DNA of 64,000 nucleotides, from contig NZ_OY829290.1 of assembly GCF_963691685.1 (NCBI RefSeq), positions 744,001-808,000 on the forward strand, read 5' to 3'. A program made the position numbers and the translations under genes. The notes beneath the pieces are model-generated. The model did not search any database and was not told the origin of the DNA. It worked only from the letters and a program-made list of their open reading frames with translations. Numbering within the stretch: the stretch's first letter is position 1; each line of letters starts with the position of its first letter. Below, in pieces: positions 17,429 to 27,283 of the stretch. This DNA comes from Thalassovita sp. (GTDB taxonomy: Bacteria > Pseudomonadota > Alphaproteobacteria > Rhodobacterales > Rhodobacteraceae).

Positions 17429-19090
17429 CTATGGGGCAGAATGCCAGAACTTCGCGGCCAGTTCCACATCCCTGCGCAGCCTGTCATTGACCCCCTCGAT
17501 CCCGAAGGTTTCGATCAAAGTGGCCGGATCATGGAAGAGGGATTTGCCAATGCCAGCAGCCTGCGGCGCGCCGCTGTCCAGCCAGCCCAGCCAGTGTAGA
17601 AGCGTCGGAAAGACATCCGGCATGGCGGCTGGTTTATCGATCACCCGGGGCGCATCCGGCCCGTTCAGAAACATCACCATGTTTCGCCGCGGATGCTGAT
17701 CCAGTTGCGGGGACAGGTTGTTGTGATGCGCCAGATGATCGCTGGCCACCACAATGCGGGTGCTGCGGTCCTTGGTCAGCTTGCGCAGCTCAGCGATGAA
17801 GGTTTCGGTCAGCTTGCTGGTACAGGCCACAGCATCGGTGAGGTCATCAGACACTTTGGGCTGGCCGTCTGCGACGCATTGGTCCGACATATGCGCCTTG
17901 GGGCCATGGGTATCCATCGTCGACAGGATCAACGCATAGGGTTGATCGCTTTTTAACCGCGCCTCCACATGGGCAAGGGCAATCGCGTAGCCTTCACCGT
18001 CCCGCAGCGCCCAAGAGGTATCACCGGCCTCGCGCGCAGCAATCGCACCGGGCGTCATCGCATTGGCCTTGTCGACAATCTGGTCGAGTTGATGCGTCCG
18101 GTAGAAGTTGTCAAAACCATAATGCCCCCGATCGCTGCCGATGATTTCTGTCGTGGAGGCATAGGTTGAGTGGTATCCGCGCGCCTTAAGGATATCGGTG
18201 AGGCAAGTGACGCCAGCGCCAATTTGCTTCATATCCGCGGTGCGGTTGAGGGGGAGTGACCCCATCGGCAACAGCGGCACCCCGCATTGGGTGGCGGTCA
18301 TGCCGGCCAAGCTCCAGCCGGTGCCGTCGATCTGTGCCACATCGGAAAAAGGCACGCCGCTTTCCGCAAGCCGTTCAATCGGGACATAGATCTCACCAAA
18401 GCTGTCTTTGATCCCGTAGGTGCGCTCCATCCCTTCAAGGTACAGGATGATGAGGTCCGGGTTTTCCCCTTCGATTGGGGCGATCAGCATGGGGTCCTGA
18501 AACGCGGTGATCAGGCTTTCGCCCCGGCCGTATTTTGCCTGAAACTGATTAAACAGCGCGTCGCGGACCAATGGGTTTCCGGCGATCAGGCTGACGCAGC
18601 ACAGGCTCCACCAGAACGGGATGCGGCGCAGCCATTTGCGCAAACGGTAGAGGGTGATCAGGATCGCGGCCCAGTAAATCGTGACGGTCACGATATAGGG
18701 GGCGAACTCCCGAAGCGGGGTGCCGCCAATGCCAAACGCCAGATGGAAAACAAAGGCGGCCGTGTCCAGTTCACCGAAAATCAACACCACCACTGTCAGC
18801 GGGAAAAGCAATAAGATCGCCGGCAATAGCGCGGCCAGCTTGATCAGGATGGCCTTCCGATCCCCCCGCGTTTCATTGACCGGGTTCGGCACCAGCAGGG
18901 ACAGCGCCTGAATGACCAGCAGCCAAAGCGCAAAGGTGATGTCGCTGACGTGACCGTTCACAAACGCTCGCACGATCAAAAACAGGGCAAGGAACCCGGG
19001 CAGCAATAGGGCGAGGACCCGCGCAAGCTCTTTAAGGGCGATCCGTGCGGTTCTGATGGGATTTGGCGGCTGTAGGTGTGTGGTGGTCAA
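17429..19090 (-). CDS. LTA synthase/OpgB-like phosphoglycerol transferase
   Basis: The 553-residue protein has about five N-terminal membrane segments (residues about 25-170) and a periplasmic sulfatase-fold catalytic domain (about 210-540). The segment WSLAGMTATQCGVP holds the likely Thr nucleophile, and SDHLAHHN matches the C-terminal metal site. Such enzymes add phosphoglycerol to periplasmic glucans (OpgB/MdoB) or other envelope glycans. The glucan synthesis genes are not in the window, so the acceptor is inferred only. Confidence 0.8.
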   Translation of the reverse strand: MTTTHLQPPNPIRTARIALKELARVLALLLPGFLALFLIVRAFVNGHVSDITFALWLLVIQALSLLVPNPVNETRGDRKAILIKLAALLPAILLLFPLTVVVLIFGELDTAAFVFHLAFGIGGTPLREFAPYIVTVTIYWAAILITLYRLRKWLRRIPFWWSLCCVSLIAGNPLVRDALFNQFQAKYGRGESLITAFQDPMLIAPIEGENPDLIILYLEGMERTYGIKDSFGEIYVPIERLAESGVPFSDVAQIDGTGWSLAGMTATQCGVPLLPMGSLPLNRTADMKQIGAGVTCLTDILKARGYHSTYASTTEIIGSDRGHYGFDNFYRTHQLDQIVDKANAMTPGAIAAREAGDTSWALRDGEGYAIALAHVEARLKSDQPYALILSTMDTHGPKAHMSDQCVADGQPKVSDDLTDAVACTSKLTETFIAELRKLTKDRSTRIVVASDHLAHHNNLSPQLDQHPRRNMVMFLNGPDAPRVIDKPAAMPDVFPTLLHWLGWLDSGAPQAAGIGKSLFHDPATLIETFGIEGVNDRLRRDVELAAKFWHSAP

Positions 19091-19168
19091 TGTTTCAGTC
19101 GAAAGTTACGCGCTGTAAAACGGGTGCAGCAGGTTGGTCTGAGTTCACTACAGTCTGATGCGGCGCAA

Positions 19169-19798
19169 TCAGGTCTCAACCGGCGTGTGTAGATGCCCAC
19201 CGGCCTGCATCACCCGGTCATAAAGGGCAAATTCCTCGGCCCGGGCTTGGCGCAGTTCTGCCTCCATCTCACCGCTCAAGGGTGCATCACGATGGGGCGA
19301 GACGTTTTTCTGCTGGGTCTCAAACGGCTTGCCGATGCGGTCCTGCAGGAAGGAGACCAGTTTTACCGGGCGCTCATAGGCAAACAGGTGATCGGTGCGC
19401 AATGCGCCGTCGTCGGAGGTCAGAAAGGTAAACTGACTGCCCAACTTGGCGCAAGCGTGCGGTTTGCGGGCAATGACCTCGGCTACAAACCCGTCAAAGC
19501 TCATCCCCTCGGGCACCGCATTGCCGCCGCGCACCTTGTCGCGGCTGCGGTATTTGTACCAGCTGCGGATCTGCTCAACGGGATCGCGCATCACGGCGAC
19601 CCTTTCGGGACTGAGGTTGTAGGCCTCTTTCAGAAACGGTGCAAAATGGCGGTCATATTTGCGCAGGGGCATATGCTTTAGCGCCTGTTTGCCCGCCAGC
19701 GTGATGTCGGCCTTGCTCTTCAACGCCAGATGATAGGCGGTAGAGCCGGTTTTAGGCACCGCAAACAGGGCAATATTGGCGTCGACAAAAACCAGCAT
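19169..19798 (-). CDS. Sulfotransferase-like protein
   Basis: The 209-residue protein begins with a strand followed by PKTGSTA (residues about 12-18), which matches the 5'-phosphosulfate-binding loop of PAPS-dependent sulfotransferases. It continues with VMRDPVEQIRSWYKY, the 3'-phosphate-binding strand with Arg and Ser. This fits the short sulfotransferase family common in roseobacters. The ATG at 19798 has AAGAGG upstream and is preferred over 19837. The acceptor is unknown. Confidence 0.75.
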   Translation of the reverse strand: MLVFVDANIALFAVPKTGSTAYHLALKSKADITLAGKQALKHMPLRKYDRHFAPFLKEAYNLSPERVAVMRDPVEQIRSWYKYRSRDKVRGGNAVPEGMSFDGFVAEVIARKPHACAKLGSQFTFLTSDDGALRTDHLFAYERPVKLVSFLQDRIGKPFETQQKNVSPHRDAPLSGEMEAELRQARAEEFALYDRVMQAGGHLHTPVET

Positions 19799-19846
19799 GA
19801 ACAACCTCTTGCGCGCCGTCGGGCGCTTTCGGCTCACCCTGCACTG

Positions 19847-19877
19847 AAAAGGCCCGGAGTGTCAAAACCCCGGGCCC
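19847..19877 (-). terminator. Rho-independent terminator of lldD
   Basis: GGCCCGG at 19851-19857 pairs with CCGGGCC at 19870-19876, and the minus strand continues into TTTT. It lies 25 bases after the lldD stop. Confidence 0.8.
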
Positions 19878-19900
19878 TGCTTTCTCGGTGATAGGCGCTG

Positions 19901-21064
19901 TTACTGCCAGCGCCCTTCAAAGTCATCGGGGATCAGCAGGATGTCCTTGTCCAGCTCATCCACCCGGCGGCGACCACACAGCGCCATGGAAACGTCCAGC
20001 TCTTTATGGATCACCTCCAGCGCTTTGGTGACCCCCGCTTCGCCCATGGCGCCCAGACCATAGACAAAGGCGCGGCCGATATAGGTGCCTTTTGCGCCCA
20101 TCGCCAATGCCTTCAGTACGTCCTGACCCGACCGGATACCGCTGTCCAGATGGACCTCAACCTGATCGCCGACCGCGTCCAGAATGGAAGGCAGCGCCTT
20201 GATCGAACTCATCGCGCCATCCAACTGACGGCCGCCGTGGTTTGAGACCACAATTGCATCGGCGCCAACCGAAAGGGCCATTTTGGCATCTTCCGCGTCC
20301 AGAATACCCTTCAGGATCACCGGGCCGCCCCATTCCTCTTTAATCTTGGCGATTTTGCCCCAGTCCAGCGAAGGGTCAAACTGCTCCGCCGTCCAGGCGC
20401 CAAGGTTCGCGGTGTCGGTTACCCCGTCGACATGGCCGACGATATTGCCAAAGTTGCGCCGTTTCGCCCCCAGCATCTGCAGACCCCAAGACCATTTCGT
20501 CATCAGGTTGGCGATGGTCGAGGGGGTCAGTTTGGGCGGGGCAGACAGACCGTTTTTCAGATCTTTATGACGCTGCCCCAGGATCTGCAGGTCCAGCGTG
20601 ATCACCAGGGCCGAGCATTTGGCGTCTTTGGCGCGTTGGATCAACCGGCTGACGAAGTCCTGATCCTTCATGGTGTAAAGCTGGAACCAGAACGGTTTGC
20701 TGGTCGCCTCGGCCACATCCTCGATCGAGTTGATCGACATGGTCGAAAGCGTAAAGGGCACGCCAAACTTCTCCGCCGCCCGCGCCGCTTTAATTTCACC
20801 ATCGGCGCATTGCATGCCGGTCAGGCCAACCGGGGCCAGGGCAACCGGCATCGCCACGTCTTGGCCAATCATCCGGCTGGCGGTGGTGCGGCCGGTCATG
20901 TCTACGGCCACCCGCTGACGCAGATACAGCTGATCAAAGTCGGAACAGTTTTCACGGAAGGTCTGTTCGGTCCAGCTACCGCTTTCCGCATAGTCGTAAA
21001 ACATCCGCGGCGCGCGGCGCTTATAGATCCGTTTGAGGTCTTCAATATTGGTAATCACGGGCAT
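19901..21064 (-). CDS. lldD: FMN-dependent L-lactate dehydrogenase/alpha-hydroxy acid oxidase family
   Basis: The 387-residue TIM-barrel flavoprotein oxidises L-lactate (or a related 2-hydroxy acid) to the keto acid and passes electrons to the respiratory chain. It shows the N-terminal RRAPRMFYDYAESGS, the PVALAPVGLTGM strand and the active-site motif VSNHGGRQLDG with the catalytic His. The C-terminal GRAFVYGLG phosphate-binding loop is intact. It is monocistronic, with its own terminator. Close relatives act on glycolate or mandelate, so the substrate is likely rather than proven. Confidence 0.87.
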   Translation of the reverse strand: MPVITNIEDLKRIYKRRAPRMFYDYAESGSWTEQTFRENCSDFDQLYLRQRVAVDMTGRTTASRMIGQDVAMPVALAPVGLTGMQCADGEIKAARAAEKFGVPFTLSTMSINSIEDVAEATSKPFWFQLYTMKDQDFVSRLIQRAKDAKCSALVITLDLQILGQRHKDLKNGLSAPPKLTPSTIANLMTKWSWGLQMLGAKRRNFGNIVGHVDGVTDTANLGAWTAEQFDPSLDWGKIAKIKEEWGGPVILKGILDAEDAKMALSVGADAIVVSNHGGRQLDGAMSSIKALPSILDAVGDQVEVHLDSGIRSGQDVLKALAMGAKGTYIGRAFVYGLGAMGEAGVTKALEVIHKELDVSMALCGRRRVDELDKDILLIPDDFEGRWQ

Positions 21065-21244
21065 GGTGACTCACTTTCCCCTCAGTTTGGCCCTGTATTG
21101 GTGAAGTTTCCTTACCAATGAGGTGGGATTGGGGCAATCCCCTGAAGCAGAATGCGGACCAATTTCGTGGATTTTGCGCCGCTCGCGCCCATTTTCCTTT
21201 CAATGTTTCCCAAAATACTCCGGGGTTTGGGGCAGCGCCCCAAG

Positions 21245-21271
21245 AAAAAAGGCACGCCGTCATGGCGTGCC
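21245..21271 (-). terminator. Rho-independent terminator of trpA
   Basis: GGCACGCC (21251-21258) pairs with GGCGTGCC (21264-21271). The minus strand then runs into six T. It lies 25 bases downstream of the trpA stop. Confidence 0.88.
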
Positions 21272-21296
21272 TTTCAAATCTGCATAAAAAATCTGG

Positions 21297-22088
21297 TTAG
21301 GCGCGATGGGCCCCGTCTGCCAGTGAGGCGACGAAATTGGCCACATCCTCCACCGATTTGCCGGCGCCGATTTCCTTAACGATAGCGGAGCCAACAACGC
21401 AGCCATCTGCGACCGAGGCGATGTTTTCTGCCGCCTCAGGCGTGTTGATGCCAAAGCCAACAATGACCGGCAGATCGGTTGCCGCCTTGATGCGGGCAAC
21501 CTCAGGGCCGACGTTGCCAGCCTGCGCCTCAGCCGAACCGGTGATGCCGGTGACCGACACGTAATAGACAAAGCCGCTGGTGTTTTGCAGGACGGTCGGC
21601 AGGCGTTTGTCATCGGTTGTTGGGGTCGCCAGCCGGATGAAGTTCAGCCCAGCCGCCTGCGCGGGGATGCACAGCTCGTCGTCTTCTTCGGGCGGCAGGT
21701 CCACCACGATCAGCCCGTCGATGCCGGCCGCTTTGGCGTCCTGCAGGAATTGATCCACGCCGCGATTATAAATCGGGTTGTAGTACCCCATCAGCACGAT
21801 CGGCGTGGTGCTGTCCTCTTTGCGGAACTCGGCTGCCAGATCCAGGGTGCGTTGTAGGGTTTGACCTGCCTCCAATGCGCGCTGACCGGCCAGCTGTATG
21901 GTTTCACCATCGGCCATCGGATCGGTGAAGGGCAGGCCCAGTTCAATGATATCAACACCCGCCTTGGGCAGCGCTTTGACGATCTCCAGCGAGGTGTCAT
22001 AGTCGGGATCACCCGCCATGATATAGGAGACAAAAGCCTTTTTGCCTTCAGCTTTCAATTCGGCGAATTTGGCGTCAATGCGGGTCAT
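21297..22088 (-). CDS. trpA: Tryptophan synthase alpha chain
   Basis: The 263-residue TIM barrel cleaves indole-3-glycerol phosphate to indole for TrpB. The catalytic Glu lies in [16 protein letters not shown] and the second acid in the [10 protein letters not shown] strand. GFGIN near the C-terminus binds phosphate. The gene is complete and alone on the minus strand, distant from trpF and trpB, and has its own terminator. Confidence 0.96.
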   Translation of the reverse strand: MTRIDAKFAELKAEGKKAFVSYIMAGDPDYDTSLEIVKALPKAGVDIIELGLPFTDPMADGETIQLAGQRALEAGQTLQRTLDLAAEFRKEDSTTPIVLMGYYNPIYNRGVDQFLQDAKAAGIDGLIVVDLPPEEDDELCIPAQAAGLNFIRLATPTTDDKRLPTVLQNTSGFVYYVSVTGITGSAEAQAGNVGPEVARIKAATDLPVIVGFGINTPEAAENIASVADGCVVGSAIVKEIGAGKSVEDVANFVASLADGAHRA

Positions 22089-22240
22089 GCGGGCAGTCCT
22101 TCAAAATCACGTCCTTTGCATGTGCCTGCTTTGTCGCCGAAAATCAATGCTGCTTGGCGCCTTCGCAGAACACGTGGCTTGCCACGCGGTCAGCAACTGC
22201 CTAGAAGCCCCTTGAAACAAGGATTGAGAAAGGGCCGGTC

Positions 22241-23338
22241 ATGGGCTTCAAGATGGGAATCGTGGGTCTGCCGAACGTGGGCAAATCGACCCTGTTCAAC
22301 GCACTGACGAAAACCGCTGCGGCGCAGGCGGCAAACTTCCCGTTTTGCACCATTGAGCCGAACGTGGGTGAGGTGAACGTGCCTGATCAGCGTCTGGACA
22401 CATTGGCCGGAATCGCCAAATCCGCCAATATCATTCCTGCCCGTATGACCTTTGTGGACATTGCTGGTCTGGTGAAGGGGGCTTCGCAGGGCGAAGGTCT
22501 GGGCAACCAGTTCCTGGCCAATATTCGCGAAGTGGACGCCATCGCCCACGTGCTGCGCTGCTTTGAAGATGGCGACGTGACCCATGTTGAAGGTCGCGTG
22601 GACCCGGTAACGGACGCTGACACCATTGAGACCGAGCTGATGCTGGCCGATCTGGAATCGATCGAGAAGCGTCGCGCTAACCTGGTGCGCAAGCTGAAGG
22701 GCAACGATAAGGAAGCCCAGCAGCAGGACCGCCTGCTGGCCGAAGCACAGGCCATGCTGGAAGATGGCAAACCCGCCCGTCTGGTTGAGGTTGATGACGA
22801 AGACCTTAAGGCATGGAAAATGCTGCAGCTGCTGACCACCAAGCCGGTGCTCTATGTTTGCAACGTCGCCGAAGATGAATCCGCGACCGGCAATGAACAC
22901 TCCGCGCGTGTTGCCGAAATGGCGGCTGCGCAGGGCAACAGCCACGTGATTATCTCCGCCAAGATCGAAGAAGAGATCAGCCAACTGGAAGCAGAAGAAG
23001 CTGAGATGTTCCTTGGCGAAATGGGGCTGGAAGAGCCGGGTCTGGATCGCCTGATCCGCGCCGGTTACGGTCTGCTGCATCTGGAAACCTACTTCACCGT
23101 TGGTCCGAAAGAGGCGCGTGCCTGGACCATTAAGGTCGGCACCATGGCCCCGCAGGCCGCCGGTGTGATCCACGGCGATTTTGAACGCGGCTTCATCCGG
23201 GCGGAAACCATCGCTTATGATGATTACGTTGCCAACAATGGGGAACAAGGTGCCAAAGAAGCGGGCAAAATGCGTGCTGAAGGTAAGGGGTACGAAGTGA
23301 AAGATGGCGACGTCATGCACTTCCTCTTTAACACCTGA
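22241..23338 (+). CDS. ychF: Redox-regulated ATPase YchF
   Basis: The 365-residue protein is an Obg-family P-loop protein that binds ATP. It has the Walker [15 protein letters not shown] at the N-terminus, the [22 protein letters not shown] switch region and the C-terminal TGS/ubiquitin-like domain. YchF is linked to ribosomes and oxidative stress. Start and length fit the family. A GC-rich hairpin at 23347-23369 follows the stop. Confidence 0.96.
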   Translation: MGFKMGIVGLPNVGKSTLFNALTKTAAAQAANFPFCTIEPNVGEVNVPDQRLDTLAGIAKSANIIPARMTFVDIAGLVKGASQGEGLGNQFLANIREVDAIAHVLRCFEDGDVTHVEGRVDPVTDADTIETELMLADLESIEKRRANLVRKLKGNDKEAQQQDRLLAEAQAMLEDGKPARLVEVDDEDLKAWKMLQLLTTKPVLYVCNVAEDESATGNEHSARVAEMAAAQGNSHVIISAKIEEEISQLEAEEAEMFLGEMGLEEPGLDRLIRAGYGLLHLETYFTVGPKEARAWTIKVGTMAPQAAGVIHGDFERGFIRAETIAYDDYVANNGEQGAKEAGKMRAEGKGYEVKDGDVMHFLFNT

Positions 23339-23346
23339 GCTAAAAC

Positions 23347-23369
23347 GCGGGGTGGGCTGACCACCCCGC
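23347..23369 (+). terminator. Hairpin terminator after ychF
   Basis: A perfect 9-bp GC-rich stem (23347-23355 with 23361-23369) with a 5-base loop lies eight bases after the ychF stop. The T run after it is weak. Confidence 0.6.
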
Positions 23370-23615
23370 TGACATCTTCCCACTCCCCAGAATTTGCCGG
23401 GATTCGCGTCTGCGTAGCCACCAATTCCTGTGGCAATGCCCGCAAACAGGCGGCAAAATCCAATTCGTCAGCGTAAATTGTGGGATTTTGGACATATTTT
23501 TCCGATTCCCGTATTTCCGCTATAGGCGTTGCGGAGAATTTCATGCTACGGTTTAAGGGCTAGTTGGCTTGGGGATTCCCTGAGCCCTTCAATTCTTGAC
23601 GTCTGGAGCAGCATT

Positions 23616-23810
23616 ATGAAAAAAGTTACCCTCGCTATCGCAGCGACCCTGGCCCTGGCTTCCGCAGTTCCTGCAACCGCAGGTGCCATCGACCCGTTCA
23701 CCGCCCCCGTTGTTGACGCACCGGTTGTAACCACCGGCAGCGGCATCTCGCCCGCACTGATCCTCGGTGGTCTGATCCTGGTTGGGGTGGTCGCAGCTGG
23801 CGATTCCTGA
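23616..23810 (+). CDS. Small exported protein with C-terminal hydrophobic segment
   Basis: The 64-residue protein has a clear signal peptide (MKKVTLAIAATLALASAVPATA, about 22 residues), a short Pro/Val-rich linker and a hydrophobic Gly/Leu/Val segment (about residues 47-61). TCTGGAG precedes the ATG. No family is recognised. The mature start DPFTAP is also found at the mature N-terminus of the YjbH homolog encoded nearby, and the E. coli yjbEFGH operon likewise includes a small secreted protein (YjbE). A functional link is therefore possible, though this gene is on the opposite strand. Confidence 0.65.
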   Translation: MKKVTLAIAATLALASAVPATAGAIDPFTAPVVDAPVVTTGSGISPALILGGLILVGVVAAGDS

Positions 23811-23830
23811 TCTAACGATCACATGAATTC

Positions 23831-23861
23831 AAAAGGCCCGGTGCGCTGCGCCGGGCCTTTT
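23831..23861. terminator. Bidirectional terminator between small exported protein and yjbF
   Basis: AAAAGGCCCGG pairs with CCGGGCCTTTT around a 9-base loop. With A and T runs on both sides, it can stop transcription from both convergent units. Confidence 0.9.
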
Positions 23862-23936
23862 CATTTTCTGACTGACCGTCTTAGCCGGTAAAAGTGGCTT
23901 GGTGGCGCTTACGGCCGGCCACCAAGCCGATGCCGA

Positions 23937-24602
23937 TTATCGACGGATCATCTGGAAAAGGACGCTACCCACCTGCGGATTGATCCACTGGCGTGATCCA
24001 AGGACCTGACCGTCACTGCTGATCAGATAGGTATTGGCAAACTCATACTGGTCATTTTTACATTGCTCGACCATCAACTGGGTGGTGGTTGAAATCAGGC
24101 CGCTGACAAAGGGTTCACGTTTGCCCCGCAGCACCTCACAGTCAAATGTCAGTGAAAAACGCTCACCCGCCCCGTTCACGTAATACATACGTCGGTTGCT
24201 TTTGCCTTCGCGTTTGCTGCTGACCAGAGCGACGGAGCTTTCCAGTTCGGTTGCCATCAAGTCATTGCCGCCACCGCGGGTTGCGGTGATGATGCCACGC
24301 CGGAAGCTGAGTGATTGTCCATCATCACTAACATAGGTGCTATGTCCGCCATTCTGGGCAATCTTGCGCAGCAGGATTGTCACCTGCGTTTGTTCTTGTG
24401 ACAGGATCGCCAGCGGACCGGTCGTTTCTGTCAGGATCTTCTGCACGTCCACCTGCTGTGGTCCCGCGTCCTTGCCGCGCCCTAACAGGCGGCTGGCAAA
24501 TCCTTCGTTGCTTTCACCGGTTGCAGATCCGGTTTCATAAAGTGTGCCACAGCCTGCCAGGCCAAGTGCGGCGCAGAAAACAAGGCTCAGTCCGCGTATC
24601 AT
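23937..24602 (-). CDS. yjbF: YjbF family outer-membrane lipoprotein
   Basis: The 221-residue protein has a lipoprotein signal ending LAGC (Cys at about residue 18) and a beta-rich body (TQVTILLRKIAQNGG, SFRRGIITATRGGGNDLMA, WINPQVGSVLF) matching the YjbF/GfcB family. These lipoproteins act in export or modification of a group of extracellular polysaccharides. The ATG at 24602 overlaps the stop of yjbH as ATGA, so the pair is translationally coupled. Confidence 0.8.
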   Translation of the reverse strand: MIRGLSLVFCAALGLAGCGTLYETGSATGESNEGFASRLLGRGKDAGPQQVDVQKILTETTGPLAILSQEQTQVTILLRKIAQNGGHSTYVSDDGQSLSFRRGIITATRGGGNDLMATELESSVALVSSKREGKSNRRMYYVNGAGERFSLTFDCEVLRGKREPFVSGLISTTTQLMVEQCKNDQYEFANTYLISSDGQVLGSRQWINPQVGSVLFQMIRR

Positions 24603-26803
24603 CGCCACACGCGCCCCCATTCTTTGTTCAGTTCGGGTTGATGATAGTCGCGCACACGCTGGTACAAACGGTCCCGTACATTCACGCGCGCGCCGCCGTC
24701 CCGGGTCAGGGACTGCAGGGTCACCGTATTGTCCCGGCGACTTGGTTTGCCCAAGGCCCAGCTCATCGGGATCGTCAGGCGGATGCCTTTGTCAAAGGAG
24801 CCTTCGCCGTATTCCTCAGCGCTGACATCGGTGAAGGTCGCATAGGCACCGATGCGCCAGCCGTTGGCAAACTCGCGGTCCAGCGAGAAGGTTGCCCCGA
24901 TATCGCCCGCCAGATAGCGCCCGGCGTCGACTTGACCGTGGAAGCCATTGCCAAAATCGTAATAGGCCGACAGATGGCCGGTAGTGGTTTCATATTCCCG
25001 CAGCCCGAACTTCTGATCGAAGTCGCGTTGCTTGACGTGATTGACCTCCGCGCCAAGCGCCAGGCGGCTGTCCACCGGTTTCCACAACACCTCGCCCGAG
25101 ATGCCGGCGTACATGGTTTCAAGGTAACCCGCCGTGACCCGGCTGTAGAGGTCTTTGCCAGGGCGACCAAAATGGCTGAGGGTCAGATGCTCAATCGCGG
25201 TGTCACCTTGCCGGCTGTATTCGGCATAATCGGTGCGCACCCGCGGCAGGTTGGAGGGGATTTCACGGGTCACACTGTCCAGATTGCCCGCCAGCTTATG
25301 AGTGACGGAGCCTGACAATTCCAGTCCGGGTGTCACGAAATAGCTGCCGCTCAGGCGCAGACCGGTGTCGATCCGAATTGGGTTGTCAGGGTCAAAGACG
25401 CTGAAGGTCAGATAGGGCGCCAGGCTGAGGCTGCTGCGCGCCGGCAGTCCCGCCTCTTGCCCAAGGCCCAGACCTGCCGCATCGGTTACCGCAACCCGTT
25501 CCAGCAAAGCCTCGGCAGGGGCGTGTTCCAAAGCTTCCAGATCGCTGCGCTTAACGGTGATGTTCGCCAGCGGCATGCCTTTGGATGTCGGGATGATGTG
25601 GAACACTTCGACCGAAGCAGGCAGTACCCGCGCCATGTGGCGCGCTGCGCGGCCAATGGCCTGCGGCTCTGCGCTGTAACGCGGGTTGCGGATCTGCAGC
25701 GTCGCTTCGCGCGGTGACAGGCTTAGGTTCTGATAGGCCAGCCCATCACCTTCCAGTGCGGCGCGAAGGGTGCGTTTGGTGCTGTTGATCTGGGTGTCAT
25801 CTGTGCTCCAGCCCAAATCGTTCAGGCTGGCCCTTTGACGTGGGATGATCGGGGCAGGGGCTTTTTCAAGACCGGTCGGCGCATTGGCATAACGCGGGTT
25901 CGTCGATAGGGTCAGCTGCGCGCCAATCGTATCGCCATAAAGCGAATAGACAGACAGCTGATTGCCGTTTTTGAACCGGTAATCGATCCCGAAGTTCAGC
26001 GAGGATTTGCGGTCAAACAGCGCTGGTTCAGTATTGCCGTATTCGCTGATCGGGCTGATGCCGCGCTCGGGCTCATAAGCGTCCGAGGAATATTCGGCCG
26101 AAACCGCCAGCCGCTCAGTGACCTGATAGGAAATACCGCCAAACGGCGCCACATCACCGCGGAACCAGCGATCATAGGTGGGGATGCCACCTTCGCCCAG
26201 CAGCTCACTCGGGCGGGTGCCGGTGCTGCCAATGGCGCCCTGGCTGCCCAGGCGGCCCCAGCCCAGGCCGGCGGTCACCCGCAGCTTGTCACCAATCCCT
26301 TTGGTGGCGACGATATACTCCCCGCCATAAAGCCCGGTGCCAATGAAATCCCGCAGACCAACCGCGATAGCCGGGCGCAGGTCGCCCTCTTCCACCAGCT
26401 GATAGCGCAGATCGAAGCTGCGATCGTAATAGGTGCTCAGATCGTAGTTGTCCGGCACATAGCCTTCCAGCGCCGAATAACGGAAACTGCCGGTCAGCCG
26501 TGGCAGGATCTGGAAACTAAGGCTCGCACGTGTGGTGCCGGCGAAATGCCCTACGGTGGTTGTCAGCTGCGCATCAGGTGACATGTCCGCGGTCGGCATA
26601 TCGATCAGCCCCGGCATGCCATAAAGGTTATGCGAGGGGGCCAGAGGCGCGGTAAACGGATCCTCGGCGCCGGCCTGCAGCGGCCACAGGCAAACCGCCG
26701 CAACCCCCGACAGTAACGCAATTTTTCGCCTGCCATTTCCAACACCCGTAAGGCCGTGATGGCGATGCACAGAGGCAGGGCGGGGAGGCAAATGGCGAAC
26801 CAT
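24599..26803 (-). CDS. yjbH: YjbH family outer-membrane beta-barrel protein
   Basis: The protein is about 734 residues from the ATG at 26803. A signal segment (KIALLSGVAAVCLWPLQAGA) is followed by a mature start with PSHNLYGMPGLIDMPTADM and long amphipathic beta strands, as in YjbH (DUF940), an outer-membrane component of the yjb exopolysaccharide system. The frame is open to 26938, but the extra 45 residues are not needed for export. The exact start is uncertain because the n-region is long and basic. yjbF follows with an ATGA overlap; no yjbG is seen. Confidence 0.8.
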   Translation of the reverse strand: MVRHLPPRPASVHRHHGLTGVGNGRRKIALLSGVAAVCLWPLQAGAEDPFTAPLAPSHNLYGMPGLIDMPTADMSPDAQLTTTVGHFAGTTRASLSFQILPRLTGSFRYSALEGYVPDNYDLSTYYDRSFDLRYQLVEEGDLRPAIAVGLRDFIGTGLYGGEYIVATKGIGDKLRVTAGLGWGRLGSQGAIGSTGTRPSELLGEGGIPTYDRWFRGDVAPFGGISYQVTERLAVSAEYSSDAYEPERGISPISEYGNTEPALFDRKSSLNFGIDYRFKNGNQLSVYSLYGDTIGAQLTLSTNPRYANAPTGLEKAPAPIIPRQRASLNDLGWSTDDTQINSTKRTLRAALEGDGLAYQNLSLSPREATLQIRNPRYSAEPQAIGRAARHMARVLPASVEVFHIIPTSKGMPLANITVKRSDLEALEHAPAEALLERVAVTDAAGLGLGQEAGLPARSSLSLAPYLTFSVFDPDNPIRIDTGLRLSGSYFVTPGLELSGSVTHKLAGNLDSVTREIPSNLPRVRTDYAEYSRQGDTAIEHLTLSHFGRPGKDLYSRVTAGYLETMYAGISGEVLWKPVDSRLALGAEVNHVKQRDFDQKFGLREYETTTGHLSAYYDFGNGFHGQVDAGRYLAGDIGATFSLDREFANGWRIGAYATFTDVSAEEYGEGSFDKGIRLTIPMSWALGKPSRRDNTVTLQSLTRDGGARVNVRDRLYQRVRDYHQPELNKEWGRVWR

Positions 26804-27038
26804 GGTAGCGGCAATCCAAATTCTAAAAAGATCAGTCCCTTCCTGCCTATGGAAATTGCGCCATCCTGTCCATGTTTCATTGCACTGCGTCCGGCACTTG
26901 ATGCCCGGCGTTGTCTCCCGCCCACAGTGGCAGGGCAATCATGCGCAATAGAGGGGCTGTTTCTGCCAATTGAAAGCTTTGTGAAGAATGTGCGATTTTC
27001 CTCTTGTCCCTGCCTGCAAGCCTAGATAAACTCGTCGA

Positions 27039-27080
27039 CGGAGACGTGGCCGAGTGGTCGAAGGCGCTCCCCTGCTAAGG
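27039..27080 (+). repeat. 42-bp copy of tRNA-Ser 5' half (attachment-site remnant)
   Basis: This segment is identical to 42,746-42,787, which covers the acceptor 5' strand, D arm and anticodon arm up to CTAAGG of the intact tRNA-Ser(GCU). After 27080 the sequence diverges completely. It marks a recombination point in the anticodon stem-loop, the usual core for tyrosine integrases that target tRNA genes. Confidence 0.9.
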
Positions 27081-27283
27081 TCAAATCACCTTGCACATAA
27101 ACCCCTAAAAAACAACACAAACACCCCACAAGGCGGACCCCTTTGCACGGATGTTGCACGGGTTGCTCGGGCAGTGCGGCACGGTGTGAGTGAGATATTT
27201 GAATCACGGTGAGGTAACGAAATCGCAAGAAATATCACGCCACTATAGAAATTAGGGCTTGGGTCGTTATCTCTAATAGGGTA

